Part shown: positions 24,370 through 34,457 of the stretch, in pieces
Layout of the letters: each line of letters begins with the position of its first letter
Position numbering within the stretch: the stretch's first letter is position 1
Source of the DNA: Promethearchaeota archaeon
GTDB taxonomy: Archaea; Asgardarchaeota; Lokiarchaeia; Sigyniarchaeales; SOKP01
Length of the DNA stretch: 64,000 bases
Assembly: GCA_016840085.1 (NCBI GenBank)
Contig: JAEOTA010000054.1
Coordinates: 1-64,000, forward strand
Reading direction: 5' to 3'
The notes under the pieces: model-generated
What the model was told of the DNA's origin: nothing
The model's input: only the letters and a program-made list of their open reading frames with translations
The model's database searches: none
Made by a program: the position numbers and the translations under genes

Positions 24370-27300
24370 TTATTCTAATTTAGCCGGAATTAGAAGCCCT
24401 TTTGATTTTAATTCTAAAATAGTATAAATTATTTCATTGCGTGATTCTTTTCTTCCAGCCATAGCGAAGTTTAAGAGACTTGATACGAAGAAAAATTTCT
24501 TTTCTTTCTGAATTTGCTCTGCCACTCTGATAAGAGCTTTTTCTAAACCCTTTAATTTAATTACTTCATAATGCTTTCCTAATTGAAGTGGATATACTAA
24601 TGTAATATTGAAATACTTTTCAATTAAGTCATCAGCTCCTCTAAAGGGTGTGATATCTCCTGTAAAATCCTTTAAATTTTCTCGATATCGTTTTTCAAAA
24701 TGTTCTGTAAATAACCATTGGTTCTCTTTCAATTTCTCTGAAGGTACACCATCTAATATTAAAGCTACTCGTATAAAATCACCATCAGTAATCACAATTT
24801 TAAAATCATAATAATCCATTTCAAATCCTTCACCTTTAGCAGTTTCCTCTGCACCTTTTTTAATTTCATATCTGAATTGTGAAATAGCCTGTAGGAACCC
24901 AGAGATTAAATCAGCATCAATACCTTCCAGAGAAATTTGCCTATCATATATTGAAACTCCTACTTCTTTATGTATAATCATAATATAGGAGGTTTTAATT
25001 AAATCATCTAAAATCAATGCTTCTTCTGACCAAATCCTTCTTAACCTTGCATTTTTATAATATCTTACCGTGAGAAAAGAGATAATAGCAGCTAATCCAA
25101 TAATTATATATGGCAAAAACTTGAGAAGATTATCCATAAATATAGTATATTCATCGACAATCTTTATATAATCTGAATATATTTCGTTGCTAGCATAACG
25201 TCTCTGTTCAGCAATTCTAACTCGGATGAAAAATCTACTTCCTGTATTTTCTAAATTTAAAGAAGCTCTAGCCTCTCCATCTTCATCGGAACTATCCGTT
25301 GCATCAGAGATTGTAATATTATTTGCATTTAATAATTCAAAAATGATTTTTAAACCTTTTATAGGTTTTCCACCTGGTTCCATAATTTTTACTTCAAATA
25401 TTCTAGTTCCTGTCATATATCGGGAAGCTGGAAAATCAATAAATTCTATAATTGGCTCTATTTTAAATACCTCACAAAAGATTATTACATCAAATCTAAT
25501 AATATTCCAAAGGGAGGATAGGTCGAATTCAAAAAATCCTTCCTCTGATATATCAGCGTTATCAATATTGCCTTCCCAAATGCCTTTACCAATTCCATCA
25601 TCTGAAATTAGCGTACCAAAATTTTTCATGAAAATATCAGAAGGTTTCAACATATTATTATTTATTCCAAATCCAATTTTAGAGGTAATATCTGAGGAAA
25701 ACGCATTCTGAACATGGAAATTTAAGGTAAATTCATCAATTGAGACATTTATCCCTTTAAACGTACCATTTCCTATAAATCGAAGTCTCATTCTAAGAGA
25801 ATTATCCTCACTTTCATTAAGCAAATGCATTATAATCCACGTATAGTAGGAATCAAATTTTAGTATTTTAGTATCTTCACTAATATCTGCAAAAGTCTTG
25901 TTATCAGAAAATTGTATCCAATCTGCTCCATAGAATAAAGGAAAATCACCACTATTATATATTTCTAACATAGCATGAGTAAGATTTGAAGGATCTTGAA
26001 TAGTTACGTTAGAACTAATCCGAAAATCAATCTGATATATTCTAGGATTCGGTAAATTTAAGATCCATTCTAATGGATCATCTACATCCCATAAAGAGCT
26101 ATCTAAATTAGTTAATACATTAAATTTAAAATCAATTATAGTGGTATTTGAATCGGAATCTCCAAGAACTTTAAGAAATTTATTATCATTTTCCTTAAGA
26201 GATTCAATTATTTCATTGTTAGGAGTATTAAAAGTACTATTCAATAGACTTACATTATTAGCGTAATGTAAATCATGTATTATTGGATCATACTTTTGAA
26301 CTGTTTTAATAGTCTTAATTTCTCCTATTTCGATGTTAAATAAATTCATTGAAGTATTATAAGCATTAACAGCATCTTTACCCTTATATAAAACGAAAAA
26401 TATAATAGAATTATTTCCATTAGGTGCGGTGTTCATATGTTGTATTACTTCAAGTTTTTCTTCTGGTTCTATAGCAGTATAATATTGTAAAAATTCAGAT
26501 TTTTGTGTTATGTTTATTTTGGATTTATAATTATAATCAAATTTCAGAGTATCAGGATTCCACCAAAACAATAAAGAATAACCGATGCGATTAACATCGC
26601 TAACATTTGCAACAATAGAAAAATTTATACTAAAAATGATATTGTTTAAAATATTTCTCCACTCATACGGTTTTTCTTTCCTTATATCTTTTAAATCGTC
26701 CCAAGTATAAGCTGAATTCGTTAAATTATCAATTTCAAATCTAACGTAATAGAACACTTGTTGATATAATCCTACAAGTGTGCTTTCTACTGTATATCTA
26801 TCCTCATCAACATTTTTAAATGAGAAATTATCTCCTTCTATAAGAGTACCATTTAAGTATTGATTTTCTATGACATCTTCTTTATTATAAGTTAGGTTTA
26901 TAAACTGAGGAGATTGTGCAAAAGTTTCTCCTTCCCCTATATCATTGGGATCACCACCGTCTGGATTTAAGTATAAGAATTTTGGACCACCCCCAGTTCT
27001 CACATCATTTGGAGGTATTTTAATTTTTATTGCAAACCAGTAACTTTTAACACCAACTTCAATTGTCCAGTTTGTATTCAAAATATTTAAAAAAATTGGT
27101 CCTATGTCTGAATTTTTAAAGTCAAACATTTCCCAGTGAGCTACCATATTATTTGGATGAGGCTTTTTTAACGTTCCTAATATGTCATTTGAGTTCGGTG
27201 TACCAATGGGATCATTTGAGCAATTTACTATAGAAGCCTCCCATGAATTCTCATCTGTGTAATTATCTTCATCAATTACATCTTGAATAAAGATACTCAC

Positions 27301-27729
27301 ATTATTGATATATTGATCTGTTTTAACCGCAAATTTTTGATATACAAATATTGGCTCTATATCAGAATAAGTCATAATAAATTCTGTTGGGTCAGTTTCA
27401 ATATTTCTCGTATAATTAATAGCGGTAATATTTTCAAAGTATAATTTAGCATATGAGATATTATAATTTGGTATGAAAATTGTTGGTTGATTATTTAAAC
27501 TTGGCAGGTCCTTGTTAATATAACAATCTTTATTAAACACTGTTAAATTGCTGAAAATCTTACCTGTACGATTAATAGCTTGAGGGTAAATAACATGAGA
27601 TTCATTACTATAATTAAATCTATTATTATCATTTATCAAAAAGCAGGAAATAGGCAAGCAAGTCATATACAGTAGAAATATAACGTATAAAGATTTCTTT
27701 TTAAAGATTTTCATTGAAAAAATCCTCAT
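24370..27729 (-). CDS. Large surface protein with one membrane span and a cytoplasmic longin-like domain
   Basis: 1119 residues. The N-terminus is a signal peptide (basic start then KSLYVIFLLYMTCLPISCF). About 830 extracellular residues follow, rich in Asn/Ser/Thr with many N-x-S/T sites and beta-sandwich character; an Ig-like segment near 790-850 (KIMEPGGKPIKGLKIIFELL) resembles big-1/invasin folds. A helix at about 870-891 spans the membrane. The tail (892-1119) reads SYIMIIHKEVGVSIYDR, DADLISGFLQAISQF, DFKIVITDGDFIRVALIL and LFTEHFEKRYRENLKDF, the classic longin-like order seen in Asgard proteins. A link from outside the cell to small GTPases is inferred. It stands alone on its strand. Confidence 0.75.
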   Translation of the reverse strand: MRIFSMKIFKKKSLYVIFLLYMTCLPISCFLINDNNRFNYSNESHVIYPQAINRTGKIFSNLTVFNKDCYINKDLPSLNNQPTIFIPNYNISYAKLYFENITAINYTRNIETDPTEFIMTYSDIEPIFVYQKFAVKTDQYINNVSIFIQDVIDEDNYTDENSWEASIVNCSNDPIGTPNSNDILGTLKKPHPNNMVAHWEMFDFKNSDIGPIFLNILNTNWTIEVGVKSYWFAIKIKIPPNDVRTGGGPKFLYLNPDGGDPNDIGEGETFAQSPQFINLTYNKEDVIENQYLNGTLIEGDNFSFKNVDEDRYTVESTLVGLYQQVFYYVRFEIDNLTNSAYTWDDLKDIRKEKPYEWRNILNNIIFSINFSIVANVSDVNRIGYSLLFWWNPDTLKFDYNYKSKINITQKSEFLQYYTAIEPEEKLEVIQHMNTAPNGNNSIIFFVLYKGKDAVNAYNTSMNLFNIEIGEIKTIKTVQKYDPIIHDLHYANNVSLLNSTFNTPNNEIIESLKENDNKFLKVLGDSDSNTTIIDFKFNVLTNLDSSLWDVDDPLEWILNLPNPRIYQIDFRISSNVTIQDPSNLTHAMLEIYNSGDFPLFYGADWIQFSDNKTFADISEDTKILKFDSYYTWIIMHLLNESEDNSLRMRLRFIGNGTFKGINVSIDEFTLNFHVQNAFSSDITSKIGFGINNNMLKPSDIFMKNFGTLISDDGIGKGIWEGNIDNADISEEGFFEFDLSSLWNIIRFDVIIFCEVFKIEPIIEFIDFPASRYMTGTRIFEVKIMEPGGKPIKGLKIIFELLNANNITISDATDSSDEDGEARASLNLENTGSRFFIRVRIAEQRRYASNEIYSDYIKIVDEYTIFMDNLLKFLPYIIIGLAAIISFLTVRYYKNARLRRIWSEEALILDDLIKTSYIMIIHKEVGVSIYDRQISLEGIDADLISGFLQAISQFRYEIKKGAEETAKGEGFEMDYYDFKIVITDGDFIRVALILDGVPSEKLKENQWLFTEHFEKRYRENLKDFTGDITPFRGADDLIEKYFNITLVYPLQLGKHYEVIKLKGLEKALIRVAEQIQKEKKFFFVSSLLNFAMAGRKESRNEIIYTILELKSKGLLIPAKLE

Positions 27730-27860
27730 TTTTTATAAATTTGAGAAAAATTAAGTTAGGTAACTAGTGATGTATTATATTTTTAAAATTAGTTTTTCTA
27801 ATGTACTAGAAAAACCAATCAGGTAAAGAAATGAAATTTAGGTACAAGTTTTAAGATTTA

Positions 27861-29105
27861 TCAAATTGTACTTTTTATTAAATCCTCTAACTCTTTTTCT
27901 GTAATGAATCTTTTTTCGGTTATTATATCATGTGCTTTTTTGATAAGTATTTCTCTATAATTTTCATAATTTTTAATACCCATTTGTTCACATTTTATTT
28001 TAAGAGCATCTCCGTGTAAGGTAGTCGGACCAAATATTATATGTTCTTCTTGTCCTACGACTTCTGGCTTAAATGGTGTAAAACACATCCAAAACTTTTC
28101 TTTCTCTAAAGCTCCCATTACATGAAGCTCACTTTCATGTAAGAATGTGTTTCTACCAACGATAGGTTTGTTATAAGGCAATGGAACACCAGATACTTTT
28201 TCGATAAATTTACTCAAATTATATAATTTAGAGAGATCTATTCCAGTATCAACGCCATACAACATTTCTAAGGCAACAACAACTTCCTCGAAGGATGTAT
28301 TACCTGCTCGATCTCCAAGTTTATTTACTACTAAATCCATATATGATGCACCCTGTTCTACAGCTGCTATTGTTGAAGCTGTTCCTAAACCAAAATCATC
28401 ATGAACATGAATTCCTATTGGAATCTCTTTTGTAATAGACTTTAATTGCTTTATTAAATAAGAAATAGCAGGAATATTACATGCCCCTACAGTATCATAT
28501 AACATTATCATTTTAACCCCATGTTTTATTCCTTGTGTAATGGCGAGCATTAAAATTGATAAGTCTGATCGAGTAACATCCACGCAATCTAAAATAGCTT
28601 CTGCTCCCATTCTTTTAATCCTTTTTAATACTGAGGGAATCATTGACACCATTACATCTGGATTTATCTTTTCATCACCTGTAAATAATTGAAGTTGCCA
28701 TTTTGTTAGAACAATTCCAAAGCCTATATAATCAATCTTTGCTTCTAAAGATTTATTAATTTCTTCAGTCCATCTTGTAGGATTCGAACTTAAGTGTGAA
28801 TAGGTCTTTAATTTTATACCTAATTCTTTGATTTGATTAGCTAAATTCCATTGATCTTGAACTTGTCCAATATATCCACAATCTATATGTTCAACACCAA
28901 TATCTTCTAATTTTTCAACTATTTTAACCTTTTGTTCTAAAGTGTAATAGACGCCAGGAGTTTCTTCCCCTTCTCGGATGGTTGAATCTCTTACATAAAC
29001 TTTTTTTGGAAGTTCAAAAGAATCTCTCACGTTATTGATATAATTTAAAGGAGACACCCACCATTTATTATTAAACCATTTAGTATTTTCTTCCATTTTC
29101 TTCAA
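27861..29105 (-). CDS. DRE-TIM metallolyase (isopropylmalate/homocitrate synthase-like), intact copy
   Basis: 414 residues with the HMGL-like signature VRDSTIREGEETPG near residue 40, where Arg and Asp bind the divalent metal and the keto substrate, and the paired HVHDDFGLG metal histidines in the barrel, followed by NKLGDRAGN. The region after about 300 carries GRNTFLHESELHV, as in homocitrate-synthase-type enzymes. The family condenses acetyl-CoA with a 2-oxo acid or cleaves such products. It has no C-terminal leucine-regulatory domain, so it is closer to lyase or homocitrate-type members than LeuA. A second copy, broken by a TGA, lies directly upstream with 40 bases between them. Substrate undetermined. 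Confidence 0.82.
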   Translation of the reverse strand: MKKMEENTKWFNNKWWVSPLNYINNVRDSFELPKKVYVRDSTIREGEETPGVYYTLEQKVKIVEKLEDIGVEHIDCGYIGQVQDQWNLANQIKELGIKLKTYSHLSSNPTRWTEEINKSLEAKIDYIGFGIVLTKWQLQLFTGDEKINPDVMVSMIPSVLKRIKRMGAEAILDCVDVTRSDLSILMLAITQGIKHGVKMIMLYDTVGACNIPAISYLIKQLKSITKEIPIGIHVHDDFGLGTASTIAAVEQGASYMDLVVNKLGDRAGNTSFEEVVVALEMLYGVDTGIDLSKLYNLSKFIEKVSGVPLPYNKPIVGRNTFLHESELHVMGALEKEKFWMCFTPFKPEVVGQEEHIIFGPTTLHGDALKIKCEQMGIKNYENYREILIKKAHDIITEKRFITEKELEDLIKSTI

Positions 29106-29145
29106 TCAATTCTTTTTTAAATTATTAAAAATTAAATTAAGCATT

Positions 29146-30333
29146 TTATATAATTACTTTTCTTGCTAAATTTTCAAGTTCTTCTTCTGAGATATATTCT
29201 TGTGTCTTTATTTTATCTTGGATCTTTCGACGGAGAATTTTGATATGTTTATCCGTTGGTTTTAATGCCATTTTAGCTAATTTCGCTCTTATTGCCCTAT
29301 CTTGAAGTGTTGTAGCACCAAATATTAATTTACGGGATTGCCCAACAACATGTGGCTGAAATAATTCCCATGTTACCCAATTACCGATTAGAATCTGCTC
29401 AACATGTAAATCGGATTCATGAACAAAACAATTTTTTCCTACAATTGCTTTATGAGGTTGTAATGGTGTTTTGCTGTATTTTTCGATAAGTTGAGATACC
29501 TCCATTATTTTATCTAATTTAATGTTAGTATTTATTCCATATAATATTTCAAGTGCCATAATAACCTCTTCTGTAGCCGCATTACCTGCTCTATCTCCAA
29601 GCCCATTGAATACAACATCTACTATTTCAGCTCCACCCTCCACTCCTGCTAATGTAGTTGCAACAGCTAATCCTAAATCATTATGAGTATGAACTTCTAC
29701 TGGAATATCTTTAACAATATTTTTAGTAAATTCAACATTATCTTTAAATGAGATTGGTAATGCACACCCATTTCCATCATATACTACAATCCTATCAACT
29801 CCAGCTTCTAAAGCAAGTTCACAAAATTTTTTCCAATATTTAGGGATAACCCTACCTGATCCAAATGCCACATAAGCATTTTGAGATTTAGCATATTCAA
29901 TGCCCTCTGTAATTCGATCAAAAACAGCGTTCTTAGTTTTTAAAACAGGATCAGGAACCAGTAAAAAGTTAATAATATCTGCTCCTGCATCTATGATATC
30001 ATCTACTTCATTTTTCACATCTTCAGTATACATTCTCGCATGCGAAGATAATTTCATCTTAATTCCTTCCTTTTTAAGTGCTTTAAATGTCTCAGCATGC
30101 TCTTTAATTCCCGCAGCATAACCTACTTCAATTTCGGGGATTCCCATTTCTTCTAACAATTTTGCAATTTCCACTTTTTGGTCTACTGTAAAATAAGTTC
30201 ACGGAGTTTCTTCTCCCTCTCTTAAAGTATCATCTTTAATGATGATTTTTTCTGGTAAATTAATTTGATTACGTATAGAATCGGCAAAATCCCATTCAAA
30301 GCTCCACCAACGTTGTTCTTTATCAATTCTCAT
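29146..30333 (-). pseudogene. DRE-TIM metallolyase paralogue with an in-frame TGA at codon 45
   Basis: From an ATG at 30333 the frame reads MRIDKEQRWWSFEWDF and KDDTLREGEETP, then TGA at 30199-30201, then TYFTVDQKVEIAKLLEEMG without loss of frame to the stop at 29146. The paralogue downstream has Gly at the TGA position (EETPGVYYT). All metal-site residues are otherwise present (HTHNDLGLA, NGLGDRAGN, GKNCFVHESDLHV). Restart at GTG 30174 would lose the catalytic Arg/Asp strand. This is either a one-base nonsense change from GGA, a consensus error, or recoding. It differs enough from the intact copy to be an old paralogue, perhaps a heteromeric partner. Confidence 0.8.
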
Positions 30334-30484
30334 AGAAGCCCAAGCATTTATCCACAAAATTTTTCACATCAATTATTTTTAAAAAATTAAATCATAAGAG
30401 GTGTTCTATAAAAAAATATTTGATCTTAATTAATTAATAAATATCTTTTTGGAAACGAAATTGAATTGAGTTCAGAATTTTAGT

Positions 30485-31009
30485 TTAATAATATTCCAAA
30501 TTAACTTTATTTTTGATTATATCGAATAGAGTTATACCTAGCGATGCCAAAATAACTTCAGAAATTAGAACATAAATAAAATTCAACCAAATTGGCAGCG
30601 CATAAACTATATACAAGATTATTGCAACATAAAATGAAATTATTATTGCATATAAAATACCTCCTAGATATTTCAAATATTCTTTATCTCTGAGATAAAT
30701 AATACAATACAATGCGGGAATATTAACAAAACAACTAACTAAATCAATTGGACCTAAAGGTGATGTTAAGTTAACAAAAAAAACTCCCAAAACATTACCA
30801 ATTAGACCTTCAATTGGGAAAAGGAGACACATTCCGACTATTAATTCAGCTACACGAAATTGTAACCCAAGGAAACTTATCGGTTGAAAAATATACCCTA
30901 AAGCAGTATACAAGGCAGCTGTAATAGCTATCAAAGCAATTCTTAAACTTATACTAATTTCATTAATACTTTTTGATTCTTTTTCATTCTCAATAGATTC
31001 ATTGCTCAA
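30485..31009 (-). CDS. queT: QueT-like ECF transporter S component
   Basis: 174 residues and five to six membrane helices. The N-terminal segment RIALIAITAALYTALGY and the central LGLQFRVAELIVGMCLLFPIEG-type stretch, followed by NVLGVFFVNLTSPLGPIDLV, match the QueT family, the substrate-binding S component for a queuosine precursor or related deazapurine in energy-coupling-factor importers. Archaea would use it to salvage a precursor for queuosine or archaeosine. No EcfA/EcfT genes lie nearby, so it would rely on a shared energising module. Substrate is by family name only. Confidence 0.72.
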   Translation of the reverse strand: MSNESIENEKESKSINEISISLRIALIAITAALYTALGYIFQPISFLGLQFRVAELIVGMCLLFPIEGLIGNVLGVFFVNLTSPLGPIDLVSCFVNIPALYCIIYLRDKEYLKYLGGILYAIIISFYVAIILYIVYALPIWLNFIYVLISEVILASLGITLFDIIKNKVNLEYY

Positions 31010-31172
31010 TTTTTCAAACCTTTAAAATTTTCTAATATCAGATTATAACTGTTAATTAAATAAATAAATCACATTTTATTTTAACTTTATATACGCGTTA
31101 AATTAAAGAGCAAATTCATATAGGATTTGGAATTCACTTCTGGGAAAAAAAGGATAAAAAAATTAGTTTTTA

Positions 31173-32408
31173 TCATATTTTTACTAATTCATAATCTATT
31201 GTTCCTATTCCATTTTTTACAGCAGCATCAAATTGCCAAGTAGTATCAACTATAGGATTTAATGCTTTGAATTTCTCAACCCCAAGTTCAACTGGATTTG
31301 TCCATTCTCCATTCCTATCTAGAAATGGAAGTCCTGGTGCGTTAATTTCCGCATCAACACAAGCTTTATCAATTGCTACTGGATCAGAGGATCCAAATAT
31401 ACCCAAGTCAGGAACAACTGGTACACTGGCATTAGAGACACAGTCACACATTAAAGGAATCTCAAAAGCAAAATTAATGTATCTAATTTTTTCTGGACCA
31501 AAACTTAAGACAGCACTAGCATTATCTATAAGGCGCTCAACGAATTCATTATTATCTCTCCTAGAGGGAATTTTTATCGCTCTTTTCACAGGACATCTCT
31601 GTGTACAATTAAAACAACCAAAACAAATAGAAGAATTGATTTTGGCGAAGCTATTTCTAATTTCAATTGCTCCCACTGGACATGATTCTATACATTCTTG
31701 ATTACACCTTGAAAGATTACATTTCTGGCTATTAACAACAATGTAATCAGAGAAATGAGCGAGAAATTTATTATGCTTAGTGACACATCCCATTCCAAGT
31801 TGTTTTAATGCTCCCCCAAATCCTGCGAGTGGGTGGCCCTTAAAATGAGAAATAACAACAAGTTTATCAAAATCAAAAAGTCCTTTAGCAACTGAAATTT
31901 CTTTGAAATGAATCCCATTATTTATTTTTACAATTTTTCTATCAATCCCTTCATTACCATCAATAAAGTGAAGGGGTGCTCCAGTAATAGATTCAATATA
32001 TCCATGAAGGTGTGCAATCTTTAGATGATCAGTTGCTTTTTTCCGATGTCCTACACATATAGTATAGTCATCATTTATACAAATATATTCAATATTGTTC
32101 CCTCTTCCTTGAGTCTCTATAAGAGTAGGAATTGCACCTTTAGATTTAATAGTTTCAATAACTTCACGCACATAGTCGGGACGTAAATATCGAGTATTCT
32201 GTGCTTCTCCAACGTGAACTTTAACGCCTACCTTATCACCAGAATTAATATTATCTAATATTTTATCTAGTATAAATCGAGTTTTAACTAAATTATTAGT
32301 TACCATATTTTTTGCGGTATTTGGTAAAGCAGCTATCTCAGTTGGCGGTGCCCAATATACTTTCGGTTTATTTTCCATATTAACAATCTTCTTCATATTT
32401 AAAAACAT
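31173..32408 (-). CDS. DUF362 protein with two 4Fe-4S ferredoxin motifs
   Basis: 411 residues. The body is a DUF362 domain (KVGVKVHVGEAQNTRYLRP, FKGHPLAGFGGALKQLGMG). At about 230-275 there is a ferredoxin insert: CNLSRCNQECIESCP and CFGCFNCTQRCP, enough cysteines for two 4Fe-4S clusters. DUF362 proteins are often found with anaerobic redox enzymes and may deliver electrons or mature cofactors. The start may be the internal ATG giving MENKPKVYW, since the first ten residues look unconserved. It lies directly downstream of the interrupted aldehyde oxidoreductase on the same strand, 70 bases apart, so a redox partnership is plausible. Confidence 0.8.
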   Translation of the reverse strand: MFLNMKKIVNMENKPKVYWAPPTEIAALPNTAKNMVTNNLVKTRFILDKILDNINSGDKVGVKVHVGEAQNTRYLRPDYVREVIETIKSKGAIPTLIETQGRGNNIEYICINDDYTICVGHRKKATDHLKIAHLHGYIESITGAPLHFIDGNEGIDRKIVKINNGIHFKEISVAKGLFDFDKLVVISHFKGHPLAGFGGALKQLGMGCVTKHNKFLAHFSDYIVVNSQKCNLSRCNQECIESCPVGAIEIRNSFAKINSSICFGCFNCTQRCPVKRAIKIPSRRDNNEFVERLIDNASAVLSFGPEKIRYINFAFEIPLMCDCVSNASVPVVPDLGIFGSSDPVAIDKACVDAEINAPGLPFLDRNGEWTNPVELGVEKFKALNPIVDTTWQFDAAVKNGIGTIDYELVKI

Positions 32409-32477
32409 TATTCAAAATAATGTTGAATTCATTAAAAATAGCATTAATTTACACAAGTAAAAAATAAAGAGTTAAAA

Positions 32478-34377
32478 TTAATAAAGATCCTTTATAACGA
32501 AATCTAAATTGAGATCTATTAAAGTTTCTTTTAGTGGATATCCATTTTCAGGATTCCAACCTATTTTTTCACAGTAGCCTTTATAATCTGCTAAATAATC
32601 GATCCCTACTGCTCTTTCCGGTAATTTATTATTAATAATATCAATACCCTCCCTTAAGGTGAATGCTTGTCTAAGGGTTTGAATTCTTATACCAATTTTA
32701 ATTAATTCATCGATAGTAAGATTCCAGCCAACTACTGCTTTAATTAATTCTACGAGGGGATGCTTTTGATATATACTAACAAATTGACATAAGCCAAGGC
32801 TGTTTAAACTTTGCCAAATTCCCACTATTAACTTTTCTGCTTCATTTCTATCATCACCGGGTTTTTTGAATTCTGTAGGCAATGAAAACCCATTCAATAA
32901 TCCATTGGGCTGTCCTAATCGTCCAGAAGCACTAAAATCTAATGTTGGTGTAGTATGTCTTCCTGGTGTTGGATCAAATGCGTAAGTTGCACCCATACTC
33001 CTATAGAGTTTTGAAGAATGCATACCAAGTTCTTGACCCAATGAATGAATCGCATACACATCACTGCCTTTTCCAATTTTTTCTGAAGCGATTTTTGATC
33101 CATCTGCTAAAATGTTTCCAAAACCTTCTCGTTTAATCACTTTTTTTCACTAATTCAATTATAGCTGATGAATTTCCCCACCTTAACTCAAGCCCATCAG
33201 TATCATCTTTGTTTATAATACCATTTTCATAACACTCTATTGCAAAAGCAACAGTAGCACCGAGAGATATGGTATCTATTCCTGCTCGATTACATAAGTC
33301 ATTAATAATAAATATAGACATTAAGTCATCATTTAGCAACATTGGTCCAAATACAGAACATGTTTCGTATTCTGGGCGATGAGTATTTTTAATTCCTACT
33401 TCCGCCACATTCATAATAGCACCACATTGAACTGGGCATGCAAAACATCCATAAGCTTTCTGTTTATATTTATTTATTTCCATTCCTGAAATTTTATTTG
33501 CCATTACATCAGGAAAATCTACTTTTGAAGTCCCTCCCCAATTCTTTATTGGAGTATCTCCCATTTGGACCATAAGTGTATTACCAGCAGTAGTTCCTAA
33601 GTTTTTAAAAATAGAAATTAGAACACTAGTACTTTCATTTATAATTTTATTATATTCTTTTGTTAACCTATTTAATTCATCTCTATCCTCTACAGAGATT
33701 TTTTCATTCCCTTTAAGTACAATAGCCTTTAATTTTTTAGAACCCATAACAGCACCAAAACCGGATCTAGCAGCAATTCTAGCGTTATCATTTATAATAC
33801 CAGAGATAAGGGAAAGCTTTTCACCTGCTTGACCAATACTTGCTACTTGAACCTTTCCATATCTTTCAGTTAACTTATTTTCTGTTTGGACTACATCTAA
33901 GCCCCATAGGTCAGAAGCATCAATAATTTGCATGTCACCTTCAATAATGGCAATGCATTTAGGAACATTTGCTTTTCCTCTGATTAAAAGCGCATCAAAA
34001 CCTCATTTTTTAATTTCGGGTCCAAAAAATCCTCCACAGTTAGAATCTCCCCAAGTTCCTGTCAGAGGAGATTTTCCTGCTACCATAAATCGTCCAGTTA
34101 AGGGAGCAATAGTACCAGTTAATAACCCTGGAAAAAAACCAAAAATAGCTTCTTCTCCTAAAGGATCAATTCTTATTGGTAAATTATCATATAATAATTT
34201 AGCTGCTAAACCATAGCCACCCAAATACTGGCGATAGTATTCTTCAGGTAAAGTTTCTTCTCTAAAATTTTCTTCTGAAAGATCAATCCATAATATTTTT
34301 TCTAAATATCCATTTACTCCCAAAATATTCACTTTTAGATTGTTTAAATCATTTAAAGGTGAAGTTATATTAAACAT
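32478..34377 (-). pseudogene. Aldehyde:ferredoxin oxidoreductase (tungstopterin), interrupted by TGA and a frameshift
   Basis: Three consecutive pieces together make one full AOR of about 630 residues. Piece 1 (34377-34006) has the bis-pterin-binding N-domain (LTGTWGDSNCGGFFGPEIKK) and ends at TGA 34003-34005; the frame continues directly with GFDALLIRGKA. Piece 2 carries the cluster cysteines CFACPVQC and ends at 33133 because of an A7 run (33141-33147); with one A fewer the frame joins to IKREGFGNILADG. Piece 3 has the fourth cluster cysteine in SLGLCQF. The enzyme family oxidises aldehydes to acids with ferredoxin using tungsten. Either it is a recent pseudogene, or the consensus is wrong, or the TGA is recoded; the frameshift would still need explaining. 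Confidence 0.85.
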
Positions 34378-34457
34378 TTTGATATTATTTTATAATTAGA
34401 AAATTTAAAAAGAGAATTTTAGAGTCTTTGTATAAAATTTTTATTCTTTATTATAAT

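Noticed and set aside
25226..25711. Plus-strand frame of 161 codons
   Set aside because: Opposite the large surface protein, whose translation is continuous for 1119 codons with signal peptide, membrane span and tail domain.
30199..30201. TGA as a tryptophan or glycine reassignment in this genome
   Set aside because: TGA is used as the normal stop of other genes here (for example the GTPase ending at 20138), and the two internal TGAs occupy different residue types (Gly in one, Ala-like in the other), so a general reassignment does not fit.
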